Assembly (NCBI RefSeq): GCF_003605645.1
Contig: NZ_QVMU01000001.1
Span: forward strand, 62,001-126,000
Direction: 5' to 3'
DNA length: 64,000 nucleotides
DNA from: Vibrio sinensis
GTDB lineage: Bacteria; Pseudomonadota; Gammaproteobacteria; Enterobacterales; Vibrionaceae
The notes beneath the pieces are model-generated. The model ran no database searches. It saw only the letters and a program-made list of their open reading frames with translations, and was not told where the DNA came from. A program made the position numbers and the translations under genes. The stretch's first letter is position 1. Every line of letters begins with the position of its first letter. This document shows, piece by piece, positions 38,123 to 47,215 of the stretch.

Positions 38123-40198
38123 ATGACAACTTCACGCACATTCAAAAACGCATCTTTGTTTATCGCAATCTCACTGACTTTTCCTGCCACGGCTGCTGAT
38201 CATAACCATGCGCACTTTAGCGACATTGGTGAGCAGGGAGGAAAAGATGCCACTGAAATGACAATCAAAGCCAATAGCGAGTTTGCCCAAACACTTAACT
38301 TTTCAGATACCCGGGCATTTGAAAATAATAATCGTGGCCTGATTGCTTCCTTTGATCAAGATACTGGCGATATTATTCGTAACAGTTTTGATTTCATTGA
38401 CCCAAGTGTTGCCAACGCAGACCAAGCTCCAGATTCTGTCAACCCATCTCTTTGGCGACAAGCGGTGCTCAATCAAGCAGCCGAGGGGTTATATGAAGTT
38501 ATTCCCGGAAAAGTTTACCAAGTGCGTGGCGCTGATTTAGCCTCTCTTTCTTTTATTCGTAGTGATAATGGTTGGATTGCTTATGATGTACTTCTTACTC
38601 AAGAAGCCGCTGAAAAATCACTTAAATTCTTCCAAAATAATGTTCCAGAGGGTGGGGACCTTCCTGTTGTCGCTATGATCTATTCCCACTCACATGCTGA
38701 CCACTTTGGTGGTGCTCGAGCGATTAAAGAAGCATTTCCTAATATCAAAGTGTATGGTTCGAAAAACATAACCAAAGAAATTGTTGATGAGAATGTGTTG
38801 GCTGGCAACGCTATGTCACGTAGAGCTGCTTATCAGTATGGCTCTACGCTCAATCGACATGAACATGGCATAGTGGATGCTGCGCTTGCGAAAGGGCTCT
38901 CTACTGGAACCATTACCTATGTTCTACCAGACTATGAACTAAATCATGAGCAAGAGATCGAGACGCTGGTTATTGATGGTTTAGAAATGCAATTTATGGA
39001 TTCCTCTGGTACAGAAGCTGCGTCTGAAATGGTGACATATATACCAAGCATGAAAGCGCTCTGGAGCGGTGAGCTAACCTATCAAGGTATGCACAATATC
39101 TATACTCTGCGTGGTGCAAAAGTTCGTGATGGTTTGAAATGGTCGAAAAAGATCAATGAAATGTTAGTGACTTGGGGGGATGAAACCGATGTTCTGTTTG
39201 CTTCCCACTCTGCGCCAATTTGGGGAGGAGAAGAAATTGAAACTTACCTCAAAATGCAGCGTGATGCTTACGGCTTCACTCACAATCAAACGCTACGATT
39301 AGCCAACAATGGTGTTGTATTGCAAGACATTGGTGATGAAATCTATAAAGTAATGCCAGAGAGCATTCAGCAATCGTGGCACACCAATGGTTATCATGGC
39401 ACCTACTCACACAATGCTCGTGCAGTATACAACATGTACCTTGGATATTTTGATATGAATCCAGCCAACTTAAACCCTCTACAAGTTCACCCTGAATCGG
39501 TTAAATTTGTTGAATATATGGGGGGAAGCGAAGCCGTCATTACAAAAGCGAAACAAGACTTTAAACAAGGTGAGTACCGATTTGTTGCGACTGTGTTGAA
39601 TAAAGTCGTACAAGCAGAACCGGAAAATAAAAAAGCACGTGGTCTCTTGGCGGATACGTATGAGCAATTGGGTTATCAATCAGAGGGGGCCGGATGGAGA
39701 AATATTTACTTAACGGGAGCCCAAGAGTTGCGAGTTGGTACTCAGCCAGGGACACCGAAAACCGCTTCACCAGATGTCCTAGCTAATATGACTATAGAAA
39801 ACTTGCTCGATTATTTAGCGGTAAAAGTGGACTCACTGAAAGCACAAAATACACCGTTCACTATGAACATCCAATTGCCAGATGTGAATGAGTTCTACTA
39901 TGTTGAAATGTCGAACGGTAATTTGAGTAATATTCAGGTGACCGAGTTACAAGATGCAGACAGTACGTTAGTCATCAACAAGCAAAATGTCTCAGAGATT
40001 ATTCTCAATCAAACGACATTAACGGCGTTGTTAGAGAGTAAGACCGCGACAGTGAAAGGGGATAGTGCGTCGATTAATAAACTATTGTCTTCTTTAACCG
40101 AGGCTGATGCATCGTTTGAGATTGTGCCGCGCCCGAATCAAGGTGAAGAAATCGATGCGCAGTTATATCAACAAGAATCCACTCAGCACGTGCATTAA
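38123..40198 (+). CDS. Secreted alkylsulfatase, SdsA1-like metallo-beta-lactamase-fold enzyme
   Basis: 691 residues with a signal peptide ending near FPATAA. The N-terminal half has the binuclear zinc motif HSHADHFGG (around residue 190) and further conserved blocks (SSGTEAASEMVTY, GYHGTYSHNARAVYNMYLG) of the SdsA1/BDS1 alkylsulfatase family. An alpha-helical dimerisation region and a C-terminal SCP2-like domain follow (from about residue 560). Members hydrolyse alkyl sulfates such as SDS to alcohol plus sulfate, outside the cytoplasm. A LysR regulator is divergent. In a marine bacterium the natural substrates may be algal or surfactant sulfate esters. Confidence 0.9.
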   Translation: MTTSRTFKNASLFIAISLTFPATAADHNHAHFSDIGEQGGKDATEMTIKANSEFAQTLNFSDTRAFENNNRGLIASFDQDTGDIIRNSFDFIDPSVANADQAPDSVNPSLWRQAVLNQAAEGLYEVIPGKVYQVRGADLASLSFIRSDNGWIAYDVLLTQEAAEKSLKFFQNNVPEGGDLPVVAMIYSHSHADHFGGARAIKEAFPNIKVYGSKNITKEIVDENVLAGNAMSRRAAYQYGSTLNRHEHGIVDAALAKGLSTGTITYVLPDYELNHEQEIETLVIDGLEMQFMDSSGTEAASEMVTYIPSMKALWSGELTYQGMHNIYTLRGAKVRDGLKWSKKINEMLVTWGDETDVLFASHSAPIWGGEEIETYLKMQRDAYGFTHNQTLRLANNGVVLQDIGDEIYKVMPESIQQSWHTNGYHGTYSHNARAVYNMYLGYFDMNPANLNPLQVHPESVKFVEYMGGSEAVITKAKQDFKQGEYRFVATVLNKVVQAEPENKKARGLLADTYEQLGYQSEGAGWRNIYLTGAQELRVGTQPGTPKTASPDVLANMTIENLLDYLAVKVDSLKAQNTPFTMNIQLPDVNEFYYVEMSNGNLSNIQVTELQDADSTLVINKQNVSEIILNQTTLTALLESKTATVKGDSASINKLLSSLTEADASFEIVPRPNQGEEIDAQLYQQESTQHVH

Positions 40199-40224
40199 TA
40201 TCGCTCATTAGATAGTCAAAACCG

Positions 40225-40266
40225 AAAAATCTCAGAGAGAGTACTCTTGCTGAGATTTTTTGTTTA
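40225..40266 (+). terminator. Intrinsic terminator after the alkylsulfatase gene
   Basis: AAAAATCTCAG (40225-40235) pairs with CTGAGATTTTT (40250-40260), 11 bp, followed by TGTTTATT. It lies 27 bp beyond the stop codon. Confidence 0.85.
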
Positions 40267-40326
40267 TTTGAAGTTTGTTTTTTAACCATTTTCTGTGAAA
40301 TTCTCACGGGATTATCTTTTAACAAA

Positions 40327-40363
40327 AGTGATCATTGTCACATGTTATAACTGTCAGTATACT
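40327..40363 (+). promoter_or_regulatory. CRP-type site and promoter of the NupC-like gene
   Basis: AGTGA-TCATTG-TCACA (40327-40342) is a near-consensus CRP site (TGTGA-N6-TCACA). TATACT at 40358-40363 is a good -10. A start near 40370-40376 would put the CRP centre about 36-41 bp upstream, a class II activator position. Catabolite control of a nucleoside carrier is familiar in enteric bacteria and vibrios. Confidence 0.65.
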
Positions 40364-40375
40364 CCGCGCCCAGTT

Positions 40376-40560
40376 AGGTACGCAGTCTTGAAAACTTAAA
40401 CCAACAAGGCGCGGATAATACTTAACCAGCTTTCACTCGGCTGCTAAATGGAGACTTGCCCCAAGGAACTGGGCCCAGCGTAACTGTAAGCAATTACGGG
40501 CCTGAAATTCGCCTTAGGGTAAAGACAACATTTCGCATCAAATTGCCATGTTGCTTATGC
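40376..40560 (+). promoter_or_regulatory. Long structured 5' leader of the NupC-like gene
   Basis: The predicted transcript has about 240 untranslated bases. CCCCAAGG (40479-40486) can pair with CCTTAGGG (40531-40538), with one mismatch. Inside it, CGTAA and TTACG close a 10-base loop holding CTGTAAGCAA. A second element, CTGCTAAATGGAGACTTGCC, lies just 5'. GGAGACTTGCC and GTAACTGTAAGC recall cobalamin-riboswitch words, but they are in the wrong order and key parts are missing. It may be a regulatory RNA of unknown class. Confidence 0.4.
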
Positions 40561-40616
40561 CTGTGCGCGTCAATTTTTTGCCCCGCCCAAATACAGATAC
40601 ATAGCAAGGTAACATA

Positions 40617-41825
40617 ATGCAATTCTTATACAGCTTGGCCGGCATACTGGTCTTATTAGCGTGTGCGTATGCACTTTCAGACAGTCGTCGCAGCATAAAT
40701 TGGCGTACTGTAATCGGTGCATTTTCTCTTCAGGCAGGTTTTGCTGCACTGGTCCTTTATTTTCCTCTTGGTCAATCATTGCTTGGTTCAGTCAGCAATG
40801 GCATATCGGGGCTACTGTCATTTGCCGATCAAGGTATTGGCTTTATGTTTGGGGAATTGGCAACAGGAAGCTTCATTTTTGCTATTCGCGTCCTACCTTT
40901 AATTATCTTCCTTTCTTCAATTATTTCCCTGTTGTATTACCTTGGTGTGATGCAAAAACTGATTACCGTGATCGGTGGTGGAATTTCACGCTTGCTTGGT
41001 ACGTCTCAAGTCGAATCTCTTGCTGCGACAAGTAATATCTTCCTTTCAATGTGTGAGGCTTCTTTGGTTGTTCGTCCATTTCTTCCTAAAATGACACGCT
41101 CTGAATTGTTTGCGGTTATGGTTGGTGGAATGGCATCTGTAGCAGGCTCGGTATTAGGGGGATACGCGGCACTTGGTATCGAACTTAAATACCTGATTGC
41201 CGCTAGCTTTATGGCTGCACCAGGTGGTCTATTAATGGCGAAGATATTGGTTCCTGAGCGTGAAGTCTCGGCAGCTCAAGGAAAAATTGAGTTGGAAAAA
41301 AGTACCGACAGCAATGCTATTGATGCGTTAGCGACAGGTGCAATGAATGGCGTAAAAGTCGCTGTGGCGGTAGGTACCATGCTGATCGCATTCGTTAGTG
41401 TGATCGCGATGGTTAATGCGGGCTTTGAAACTGTGGGTTTTTGGTTTGGTATCGATAACCTGACACTTCAAGTTATCTTTGGTTATTTATTTGCGCCATT
41501 GGCATTTTTCGCGGGGATCCCGATGAATGAAGTGCTACAAGCGGGAGCATTGATTGGTCAAAAAACTATTTTGAATGAGTTTGTTGCGTTTTTAGATTTT
41601 GTACAAATCAAAGAGACCTTATCGGCTCATAGCCAAATTATCATTACTTTCGCATTGTGTGGTTTCGCAAATATTGGTTCGATTGCCATCCAGCTTGGCT
41701 CTATCAATGCAATGGCTCCAGAGCGTCGACAAGAAGTTGCGCAGCTTGGTTTTCGTGCCGTCGCTGCCGCAACACTGGCCAACATGATGAGCGCCGCGTT
41801 AGCTGGTTTATTTGTCGCGTTGTAG
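40617..41825 (+). CDS. Concentrative nucleoside transporter, NupC/CNT family
   Basis: 402 residues, hydrophobic throughout, with family blocks GGFIFAFRVLP-like ATGSFIFAIRVLP, RPFLPKMTRSELFAVM, SFMAAPGGLLMAK and QKTILNEFVAF. CNT carriers import nucleosides with sodium or protons. In the nucleoside-binding loop, where the well-studied V. cholerae vcCNT has GQTEAP, this protein has SMCEAS: the glutamate is kept but the Gln-Thr pair is lost, so substrate choice may differ. Start ATG follows CAAGG. A CRP-linked promoter and long leader precede it. Confidence 0.9.
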   Translation: MQFLYSLAGILVLLACAYALSDSRRSINWRTVIGAFSLQAGFAALVLYFPLGQSLLGSVSNGISGLLSFADQGIGFMFGELATGSFIFAIRVLPLIIFLSSIISLLYYLGVMQKLITVIGGGISRLLGTSQVESLAATSNIFLSMCEASLVVRPFLPKMTRSELFAVMVGGMASVAGSVLGGYAALGIELKYLIAASFMAAPGGLLMAKILVPEREVSAAQGKIELEKSTDSNAIDALATGAMNGVKVAVAVGTMLIAFVSVIAMVNAGFETVGFWFGIDNLTLQVIFGYLFAPLAFFAGIPMNEVLQAGALIGQKTILNEFVAFLDFVQIKETLSAHSQIIITFALCGFANIGSIAIQLGSINAMAPERRQEVAQLGFRAVAAATLANMMSAALAGLFVAL

Positions 41826-41835
41826 GTGATTAATA

Positions 41836-41867
41836 GAGAGCTCATTATCTAATGGTAATGGGCTCTC
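41836..41867 (+). terminator. Hairpin after the NupC-like gene
   Basis: GAGAGCTCATTA (41836-41847) pairs with TAATGGGCTCTC (41856-41867) with one wobble pair. It stands 11 bp after the stop. A short T-containing tail (ATGATTTTAG) follows. Confidence 0.6.
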
Positions 41868-42037
41868 ATGATTTTAGTTCAGGCTTTAATGAAGAGGCTA
41901 CATAAGCCATTATCTTAGTTATATCATTGAATTTATGCTTGTTTTTTACCATCAATTCGCAAGGATTTAACAACGAAGAATAAATCGAAAGCAACGGGTG
42001 ATTATTTTTCTTCGTAAATATGAGCAATTGATATAGG

Positions 42038-42823
42038 ATGCGCAGCCGAATTATTTATGAGCATCTAACATTGGGTACTATTCCTTCAAACGCCCTTTAT
42101 ACCGACCTTTCTAGTTACTATGATTTGATGTGTGCTGACATCGATTACCAAGCCCAGAGTAGCTACGTTCGTAGACTACACCAATTGTTTGGTAATTCAG
42201 GTAAACGACATTTGGATTTAGCCTGTGGTACTGGTCCACATATTCGACATTTCCTTGATTTTGGTTACCAAAGTAGCGGGTTGGATCTTAACCAGCCGAT
42301 GCTCGATCTGGCTAAAGTTCGCTGCCCAGAAGCGGATTTTATATTACACAATATGTGTAATTTTACAGTGGAACAACCACTGGATTTGATTACATGTTTT
42401 CTTTATTCCATCCACTACAGTGATGGTATTGAAAACTTAAAACAGTGCATTGCCCATGCTCATGCCGCATTAGCCGATGGCGGGATGCTTTGTTTTAATT
42501 CAGTCAATCGAAACAAAATTGATAACCGTTCTTTCGTACGCCATAGTGCGATGCACGATGAGAGTGAATTTGTCTTCAGTTCTGGTTGGAAATACAGTGG
42601 ACAAGGTGAACAGCAGTTTTTAACCTTGAGCATTGAAAAGCATACTGATCTAGAAAAACAGATGTGGAATGATGAGCACCCAATGGTTGCTGTTAACTAC
42701 GATGAGTTAAGTGCGTTATTAGAACCTTATTTTGAAGTGCATATTTTTGAGCACGATTACGAGAAGATCTTACCTTGGGATGGTCAATCGGGTAATGCTT
42801 TCTTTGTGTGTGTGAAGCGCTAA
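42038..42823 (+). CDS. SAM-dependent methyltransferase
   Basis: 261 residues. Class I methyltransferase fold: motif I LDLACGTGPHIRHF, acidic end of strand 2 in GLDLNQPML, and VDLITCFLYSIHY-like motif IV (LDLITCFLYSIHY). Homologues often start near ALYTDLSSYYDLM, so the first 18 residues may be an over-extension; the ATG at 42038 has only a very close AGGA. The substrate is unknown. It converges with the HMG-CoA reductase gene. Confidence 0.8.
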   Translation: MRSRIIYEHLTLGTIPSNALYTDLSSYYDLMCADIDYQAQSSYVRRLHQLFGNSGKRHLDLACGTGPHIRHFLDFGYQSSGLDLNQPMLDLAKVRCPEADFILHNMCNFTVEQPLDLITCFLYSIHYSDGIENLKQCIAHAHAALADGGMLCFNSVNRNKIDNRSFVRHSAMHDESEFVFSSGWKYSGQGEQQFLTLSIEKHTDLEKQMWNDEHPMVAVNYDELSALLEPYFEVHIFEHDYEKILPWDGQSGNAFFVCVKR

Positions 42824-42833
42824 ACTTTTTTAG

Positions 42834-42857
42834 AAGCCAGCGATACCCCGCTGGCTT
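42834..42857. terminator. Bidirectional terminator between methyltransferase and HMG-CoA reductase genes
   Basis: AAGCCAGCG pairs with CGCTGGCTT around ATACCC, followed by TGTTG on the plus strand. It lies between two convergent genes. Confidence 0.7.
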
Positions 42858-42886
42858 TGTTGTCTCTGCTGTTATCTATTTTAAGA

Positions 42887-44149
42887 TTATTTACGGGCTA
42901 ACTTATGGTGTGCTCGGCAAAAATGATCAGCACTAAACGCGCCAATAATGGAAAGCTCTCCTGAAAGACATAAACCTGCTGCAACTTCAGCAAGAGCTTT
43001 AGCATTGCCATTTCCGTGTAAGCCTAGAATATCAAGACAAGCCTTTTGCGTTGGTAATCCGGTGCCGCCGCCAACGGTTCCCACCATAATATTGGGTAAG
43101 GTAACGCAAGCATAAAGATCGCCATTGGAGGTGACTTCCATACGGGTGATCCCAATCGCCGATTCGGCGACACAGGCAGCATCTTGACCGCAAGCAATAT
43201 AGAGTGCTGTTAGTGCATTCGCGTAATGAGCATTGATACCAATAGAACCACTTAGCAAACCGCCAACGGTATTGATTTGCGTGAACTTCACCATATTTTC
43301 TGGTGTGGTATGCAGATATTTGTTGATTAAACTCGCTGGTATTGTCACTTCAGCTGATACTTTTTTGCCCCGCACTGACCGTAGTGTATAGACGTTAGCT
43401 TTCTTGTCTCCAGACAAGTTACCATCTAAGTATGCATTGGCTGGTGCGACAGGGCTGTGCTCTAGAATGTAACTGAAGACCTTGTGTGTTGCTATGGTCA
43501 CCATGTTTTGACCTGATGCATCGCCCGTTAGGTACTCAAACACCAAATAAACATGATTTGCTTCCATGTTAACGTTGATATCTTTGAGTTTTCCATGAGA
43601 AGTGGTTGATTGAGCAATTGTGCGGAACGTTTCGTATTGCGTTACAACCCAACTGACAAATAATGCCGCTTCCGACAATGAACGAAAAGCAAAGACAGGG
43701 GTTCGACTTACGCCCTCGTTAATTAACATGGCACTCGCTCCCCCGGAGGCCGTGATTAACTGTGAACCACGATGATAAGAGGCGACTAAAGCAGCCTCTG
43801 TTGTTGCCAAGGGCACGAGATAGTCGTCATTAGCGAATAAACCATTAATACGAAGTGGTCCTGCGATACCAACAGGTAGGTTAACGGTGCCAATAAAGTG
43901 TTCTATATTATGGGAATACTGATGACAATGTTGCTGAGTAAAAGGATCAAGTAACAGATCTTTATCTGTCATAGATGCTAATACTTGCCAGCGGCGTTCA
44001 ATATTTTTGTCGGTGAGAGAGCCGCTGCGGCATAGCTTTCTGCTTGGCTGGTGGAACTTAGGTTCTAATGTCGATCGCACGTTATCACAGGTATCAATAT
44101 CAGAGAATGCAGTACCATTGTGGGCACTGTTTAAATTCAGTTTAGGCAT
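42887..44149 (-). CDS. Hydroxymethylglutaryl-CoA reductase
   Basis: About 420 residues from the ATG at 44149; the frame also opens from a GTG at 44188, and neither start has a strong ribosome site. Conserved blocks: LPVGIAGPL, the catalytic glutamate in LATTEAALVAS, DASGQNM, the catalytic lysine in NLSGDKKANV, the aspartate in GQDAACVAES, TVGGGTGLPTQ, and a C-terminal histidine in RAHHKLARK. The enzyme interconverts HMG-CoA and mevalonate with NAD(P)H. The blocks look closer to class I than class II. No other mevalonate gene is in the window, so its direction and purpose here are unclear. Confidence 0.92.
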   Translation of the reverse strand: MPKLNLNSAHNGTAFSDIDTCDNVRSTLEPKFHQPSRKLCRSGSLTDKNIERRWQVLASMTDKDLLLDPFTQQHCHQYSHNIEHFIGTVNLPVGIAGPLRINGLFANDDYLVPLATTEAALVASYHRGSQLITASGGASAMLINEGVSRTPVFAFRSLSEAALFVSWVVTQYETFRTIAQSTTSHGKLKDINVNMEANHVYLVFEYLTGDASGQNMVTIATHKVFSYILEHSPVAPANAYLDGNLSGDKKANVYTLRSVRGKKVSAEVTIPASLINKYLHTTPENMVKFTQINTVGGLLSGSIGINAHYANALTALYIACGQDAACVAESAIGITRMEVTSNGDLYACVTLPNIMVGTVGGGTGLPTQKACLDILGLHGNGNAKALAEVAAGLCLSGELSIIGAFSADHFCRAHHKLARK

Positions 44150-44188
44150 ACAAATATTTCTTTCTAGGCACAACTTAGATAGTGGCAC

Positions 44189-44871
44189 AGCTTAATTCAG
44201 TGATATCGAGCTTGATTATGATGCTAACTCTATAATCAAGGTTTTGTATTCGTTATTTTGTACTGGTTATGTTGAGTCGTACGTTATTCTAACTAACTTG
44301 AATCGGTAAGTGGTTGGAGCAGGACGATGAAAATCCCCAAGATTGGAGTGGAATAAATAATATATTGAGGTTTTTATCGATAAATCATTGACTTAATCTC
44401 AATGGACTTGTGCTGTTAAATACTATTTAAGATGTTACAAATAATTTTGTATGGGTAACGTTGGCTGAAAATGGGTTTCGATACAGCGTTACTATAGAGT
44501 ACTCCTTTCACTTTGATGGCGATGGATGCACTATCGCTATCTACAGTATCGGATACGGCCACAGTAGAAAGCTTGATACTTTTTTCATTAGAATATGTCT
44601 GCTCGTTGTAATTAGAAATTCATTTTATAAGTACTACTTTTCGATTACTTAATTCTTGGCGCGAACCATTCTTTCTGGGATTGGCAGTAGCACACCATTT
44701 ATTGGATCAATATCCTTAATAAACGTTCTAAACCAATTCCGCTACTGGTTTTTGTGTCTGGATGGGTGTGTAGTGGAATAATCTCTTATCTATGAGGATT
44801 TTCTCATAAAGCTAGATTTGTCGGCCAATAAATGTAGTCAAGCAGTGCTTATTGAAGACTAATACGGTGCA
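44189..44871. other. 683-bp stretch without a supported gene
   Basis: Between the HMG-CoA reductase start (minus) and the stop of the PocR-type regulator (minus). It must hold the HMG-CoA reductase promoter and the regulator's terminator. A 63-codon frame at 44461-44652 exists but has no family likeness or ribosome site. No repeat or RNA was recognised; it may be decayed sequence at the edge of the acquired GRM island. Confidence 0.4.
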
Positions 44872-45777
44872 CTAGCAACAATTAATCGGATGTTCTCTAT
44901 TTTTTATAGAAACCTGATATTCCTTAGGTGTCATATCGAAATGATTTTTAAATTGTTTGATAAAATAACTCGAGCTACCAAAACCAGAAGCTTTGGCTAC
45001 CTCTTCTATAGTGAGTTTCTCCTCGCATAAAAGTCGATCCGCTCTAATTAATTTTTGCTTATTTACATAATCGCTGAAGCCAATACCTGTATTCTTTTTG
45101 AATATTCTACAAAAGTATTGAGGACTTAAGTTTACATGATGGGATACATGCTCCAAAGATACTGAAGAATGTAGGTTTTTTTTGATAAACTCTTGTGCTT
45201 CGTTAATATGAAGTTGATAGTTCAATGATCGAATTGTATGTATTTCGTTACTGGAAAGTAAATCATCTTCATCAATGTTTTTTAATATTTGATGTATATC
45301 ATGATTTACTAATCGTGAAATAATATTAACTGAAGAATCTATTTTACTGCTGGAGACTGATTTTATTTTATTATGTAAGATTCGTAAATTACTGGATTGA
45401 CTGAGTAGAGAGTTTTTATATTGTTCAATATTAGGTTGACTATGATTCTCAATCTTGGCTTGACCACATTGAATGAAACCGAGAAGGTTACCATTTTGGA
45501 TGACAGGCACAGAGAAGTCCACTAAACCGGCGTGGCAAGTGTAGCATTTTATTTTCTTTTCTTTCAATGAGTTAATTCCGCCTGTGCGGTCGCAATTTTT
45601 GCAGATCTGAAAGTACTTATTGTCTTCTCTGATTTTATTGCAAAAATCTGAGAAGTTCGATCTTTCAGATATCTCATTCCCTTGTATATCAACTAAGACA
45701 GTCGCTAACTCAGTTGAATGCGAAAAGTCATAAACTATATTTTTAACTTCTTCCATTGAATCTTTCAACGTTGTCAT
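44872..45777 (-). CDS. pocR: PocR-domain AraC-type regulator of the diol microcompartment operon
   Basis: 301 residues. The N-terminal 160 or so fit the PocR sensory domain, with the cysteine-containing blocks QICKNCDRTGG and IKCYTCHAGLVDFSVP and the hydrophobic GFIQCGQA. The C-terminal 100 residues are an AraC double helix-turn-helix (VSLEHVSHHVNLSPQYFC; TIEEVAKASGFGSSSYFIK). In Salmonella PocR activates pdu in response to 1,2-propanediol. Here it is divergent from the BMC operon, 297 bp away, with a pair of 10-bp direct repeats between. The gene is visibly more AT-rich than its neighbours, which suggests horizontal arrival. Confidence 0.88.
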   Translation of the reverse strand: MTTLKDSMEEVKNIVYDFSHSTELATVLVDIQGNEISERSNFSDFCNKIREDNKYFQICKNCDRTGGINSLKEKKIKCYTCHAGLVDFSVPVIQNGNLLGFIQCGQAKIENHSQPNIEQYKNSLLSQSSNLRILHNKIKSVSSSKIDSSVNIISRLVNHDIHQILKNIDEDDLLSSNEIHTIRSLNYQLHINEAQEFIKKNLHSSVSLEHVSHHVNLSPQYFCRIFKKNTGIGFSDYVNKQKLIRADRLLCEEKLTIEEVAKASGFGSSSYFIKQFKNHFDMTPKEYQVSIKNREHPINCC

Positions 45778-45945
45778 ATTGTTTTAATCTAACTAAAGAT
45801 GTGATTGGACCAATACAATATAACAATACCCTTAAAAATTTTACTTGATAGAACTCTCGTTTTTAAATCATTAAAACTAATAAAAAAACAATATATTCAT
45901 ATGAATTTCTTAAATTAATATAAAGAACATGAAAAATAAGAATAT

Positions 45946-46008
45946 ATTGCTATCCGAGGTTAATATTTTTTTATTGAGATAATTTTTAATAACAACAAAT
46001 TGCTATCC
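45946..46008 (+). promoter_or_regulatory. Two 10-bp direct repeats, candidate PocR operator
   Basis: ATTGCTATCC occurs at 45946-45955 and again at 45999-46008, a 53-bp step or about five helical turns, in the same orientation. The second copy ends 66 bp before the first shell gene. Direct repeats near the promoter are the normal layout for AraC-family activators. The surrounding DNA is very AT-rich. Confidence 0.55.
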
Positions 46009-46074
46009 ATATATTTTATTGTTCTTTTGTCGGAAAAAACTAATTACCCCCATTATTAAAAAAGGATACAGGAT

Positions 46075-46365
46075 ATGCAACAAGAAGCTCTAGGAATGGT
46101 AGAAACAAAAGGTCTGACTGCAGCAATTGAAGCCGCTGATGCAATGGTTAAATCAGCTAATGTCCATCTTGTCGGATATGAAAAAATTGGTTCAGGTCTT
46201 ATTACAGTGGTAGTTCGTGGTGATGTTGGTGCGGTAAAAGCAGCAACGGATGCGGGTGCTTGTGCGGCCAAAGATGTAGGTGAAGTGATTGCTGTTCACG
46301 TTATTCCTCGCCCACATACGGATGTGGAAGCGATCCTACCTAAATCGACTAAGGATACTAAGTGA
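46075..46365 (+). CDS. pduA: BMC-H hexameric shell protein, PduA/PduJ type
   Basis: 96 residues, one BMC domain, closely like Salmonella PduA ([49 protein letters not shown]). The GSG pore loop is intact, consistent with a small polar pore that admits diols and holds back aldehyde. Ribosome sites AAGGA and AGGA precede the ATG. It is the first gene of the operon and likely the major facet protein. Confidence 0.95.
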   Translation: MQQEALGMVETKGLTAAIEAADAMVKSANVHLVGYEKIGSGLITVVVRGDVGAVKAATDAGACAAKDVGEVIAVHVIPRPHTDVEAILPKSTKDTK

Positions 46366-47201
46366 TGAGCTCACAACCATCTTTAGAGGACATTGTTGCC
46401 CAAGTTATGGAACAAGTCGGTGACTTCGGTGATGGTAACAAATCAAACAACATTTATGTTGAAACCTCTGTACAAGAAGTAAAACAAGGGCCTGCTATGA
46501 CGATTAAAAAAAGTGCGATGACCGAGTTCGTCGGCACCGCAATCGGTGACACGATTGGTTTAGTTATTGCCAATGTTGATAACGAATTGCTTGAAATTAT
46601 GAAGCTTGATAAGCAATACCGCTCTATCGGTATTCTTGGTGCCCGTACCGGCGCAGGCCCTCATATTATGGCTGCTGATGAGGCGGTAAAAGCCACAAAT
46701 ACTGAAGTCATCAAGATTGAATTACCAAGAGATACGAAAGGTGGTGCGGGCCACGGTTCATTAATCTTATTTGGCGGTCATGATGTTTCTGATGTTAAAC
46801 GCGCTGTTGAAGTTGCGCTTAATGAATTAGAGCGCACTTTTGGTGATGTATATGCCAACGAAGCGGGCCATATTGAGCTGCAATATAGTGCGCGAGCAAG
46901 CCATGCACTCAATACAGCTTTTGGTGCCCCGATTGGTCGAGCGTGTGGTGTGATCGTTGGTGCTCCTGCTGCGATTGGCGTTTTGATGGCGGATGCGGCA
47001 GTAAAATCTGCCAACGTTGAAACCGTGGCATTTAGCTCTCCGGGTAATGGTACAAGCTATTCTAACGAAGTCATTTTGGTTGTTTCTGGTGATGCAGGAG
47101 CGGTTCGTCAAGCGGTGGCCACGGCGAGAGATGTGGGCATTAATCTTCTAGGTACCTTGGGTGGTGAAGTCAAACCTTCCACTGATAAGTCATACATTTA
47201 A
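46365..47201 (+). CDS. pduB: PduB-type tandem BMC shell protein
   Basis: 278 residues from the ATG at 46365, in a one-base TGATG overlap with the preceding stop and with AAGGA nine bases upstream. Two BMC-type domains follow an N-terminal extension of about 60 residues (PSLEDIVAQVMEQVGDF). In PduB that extension helps to tie the enzyme core to the shell. Conserved segments such as LGARTGAGPHIMAADEAVKA match the PduB family, which forms gated trimers. Confidence 0.95.
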   Translation: MSSQPSLEDIVAQVMEQVGDFGDGNKSNNIYVETSVQEVKQGPAMTIKKSAMTEFVGTAIGDTIGLVIANVDNELLEIMKLDKQYRSIGILGARTGAGPHIMAADEAVKATNTEVIKIELPRDTKGGAGHGSLILFGGHDVSDVKRAVEVALNELERTFGDVYANEAGHIELQYSARASHALNTAFGAPIGRACGVIVGAPAAIGVLMADAAVKSANVETVAFSSPGNGTSYSNEVILVVSGDAGAVRQAVATARDVGINLLGTLGGEVKPSTDKSYI

Positions 47202-47215
47202 GTAAGGACACTGAC

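Noticed and set aside
40440..40540. Cobalamin riboswitch
   Set aside because: GGAGACTTGCC and GTAACTGTAAGC resemble B12-riboswitch words, but the B12-box-like word comes first instead of last and the GGTG..AATCC part is missing. Kept only as an unclassified structured leader.
44461..44652. 63-codon open frame
   Set aside because: No ribosome site, no family likeness and an odd composition; it lies in a gene-poor stretch and looks random.
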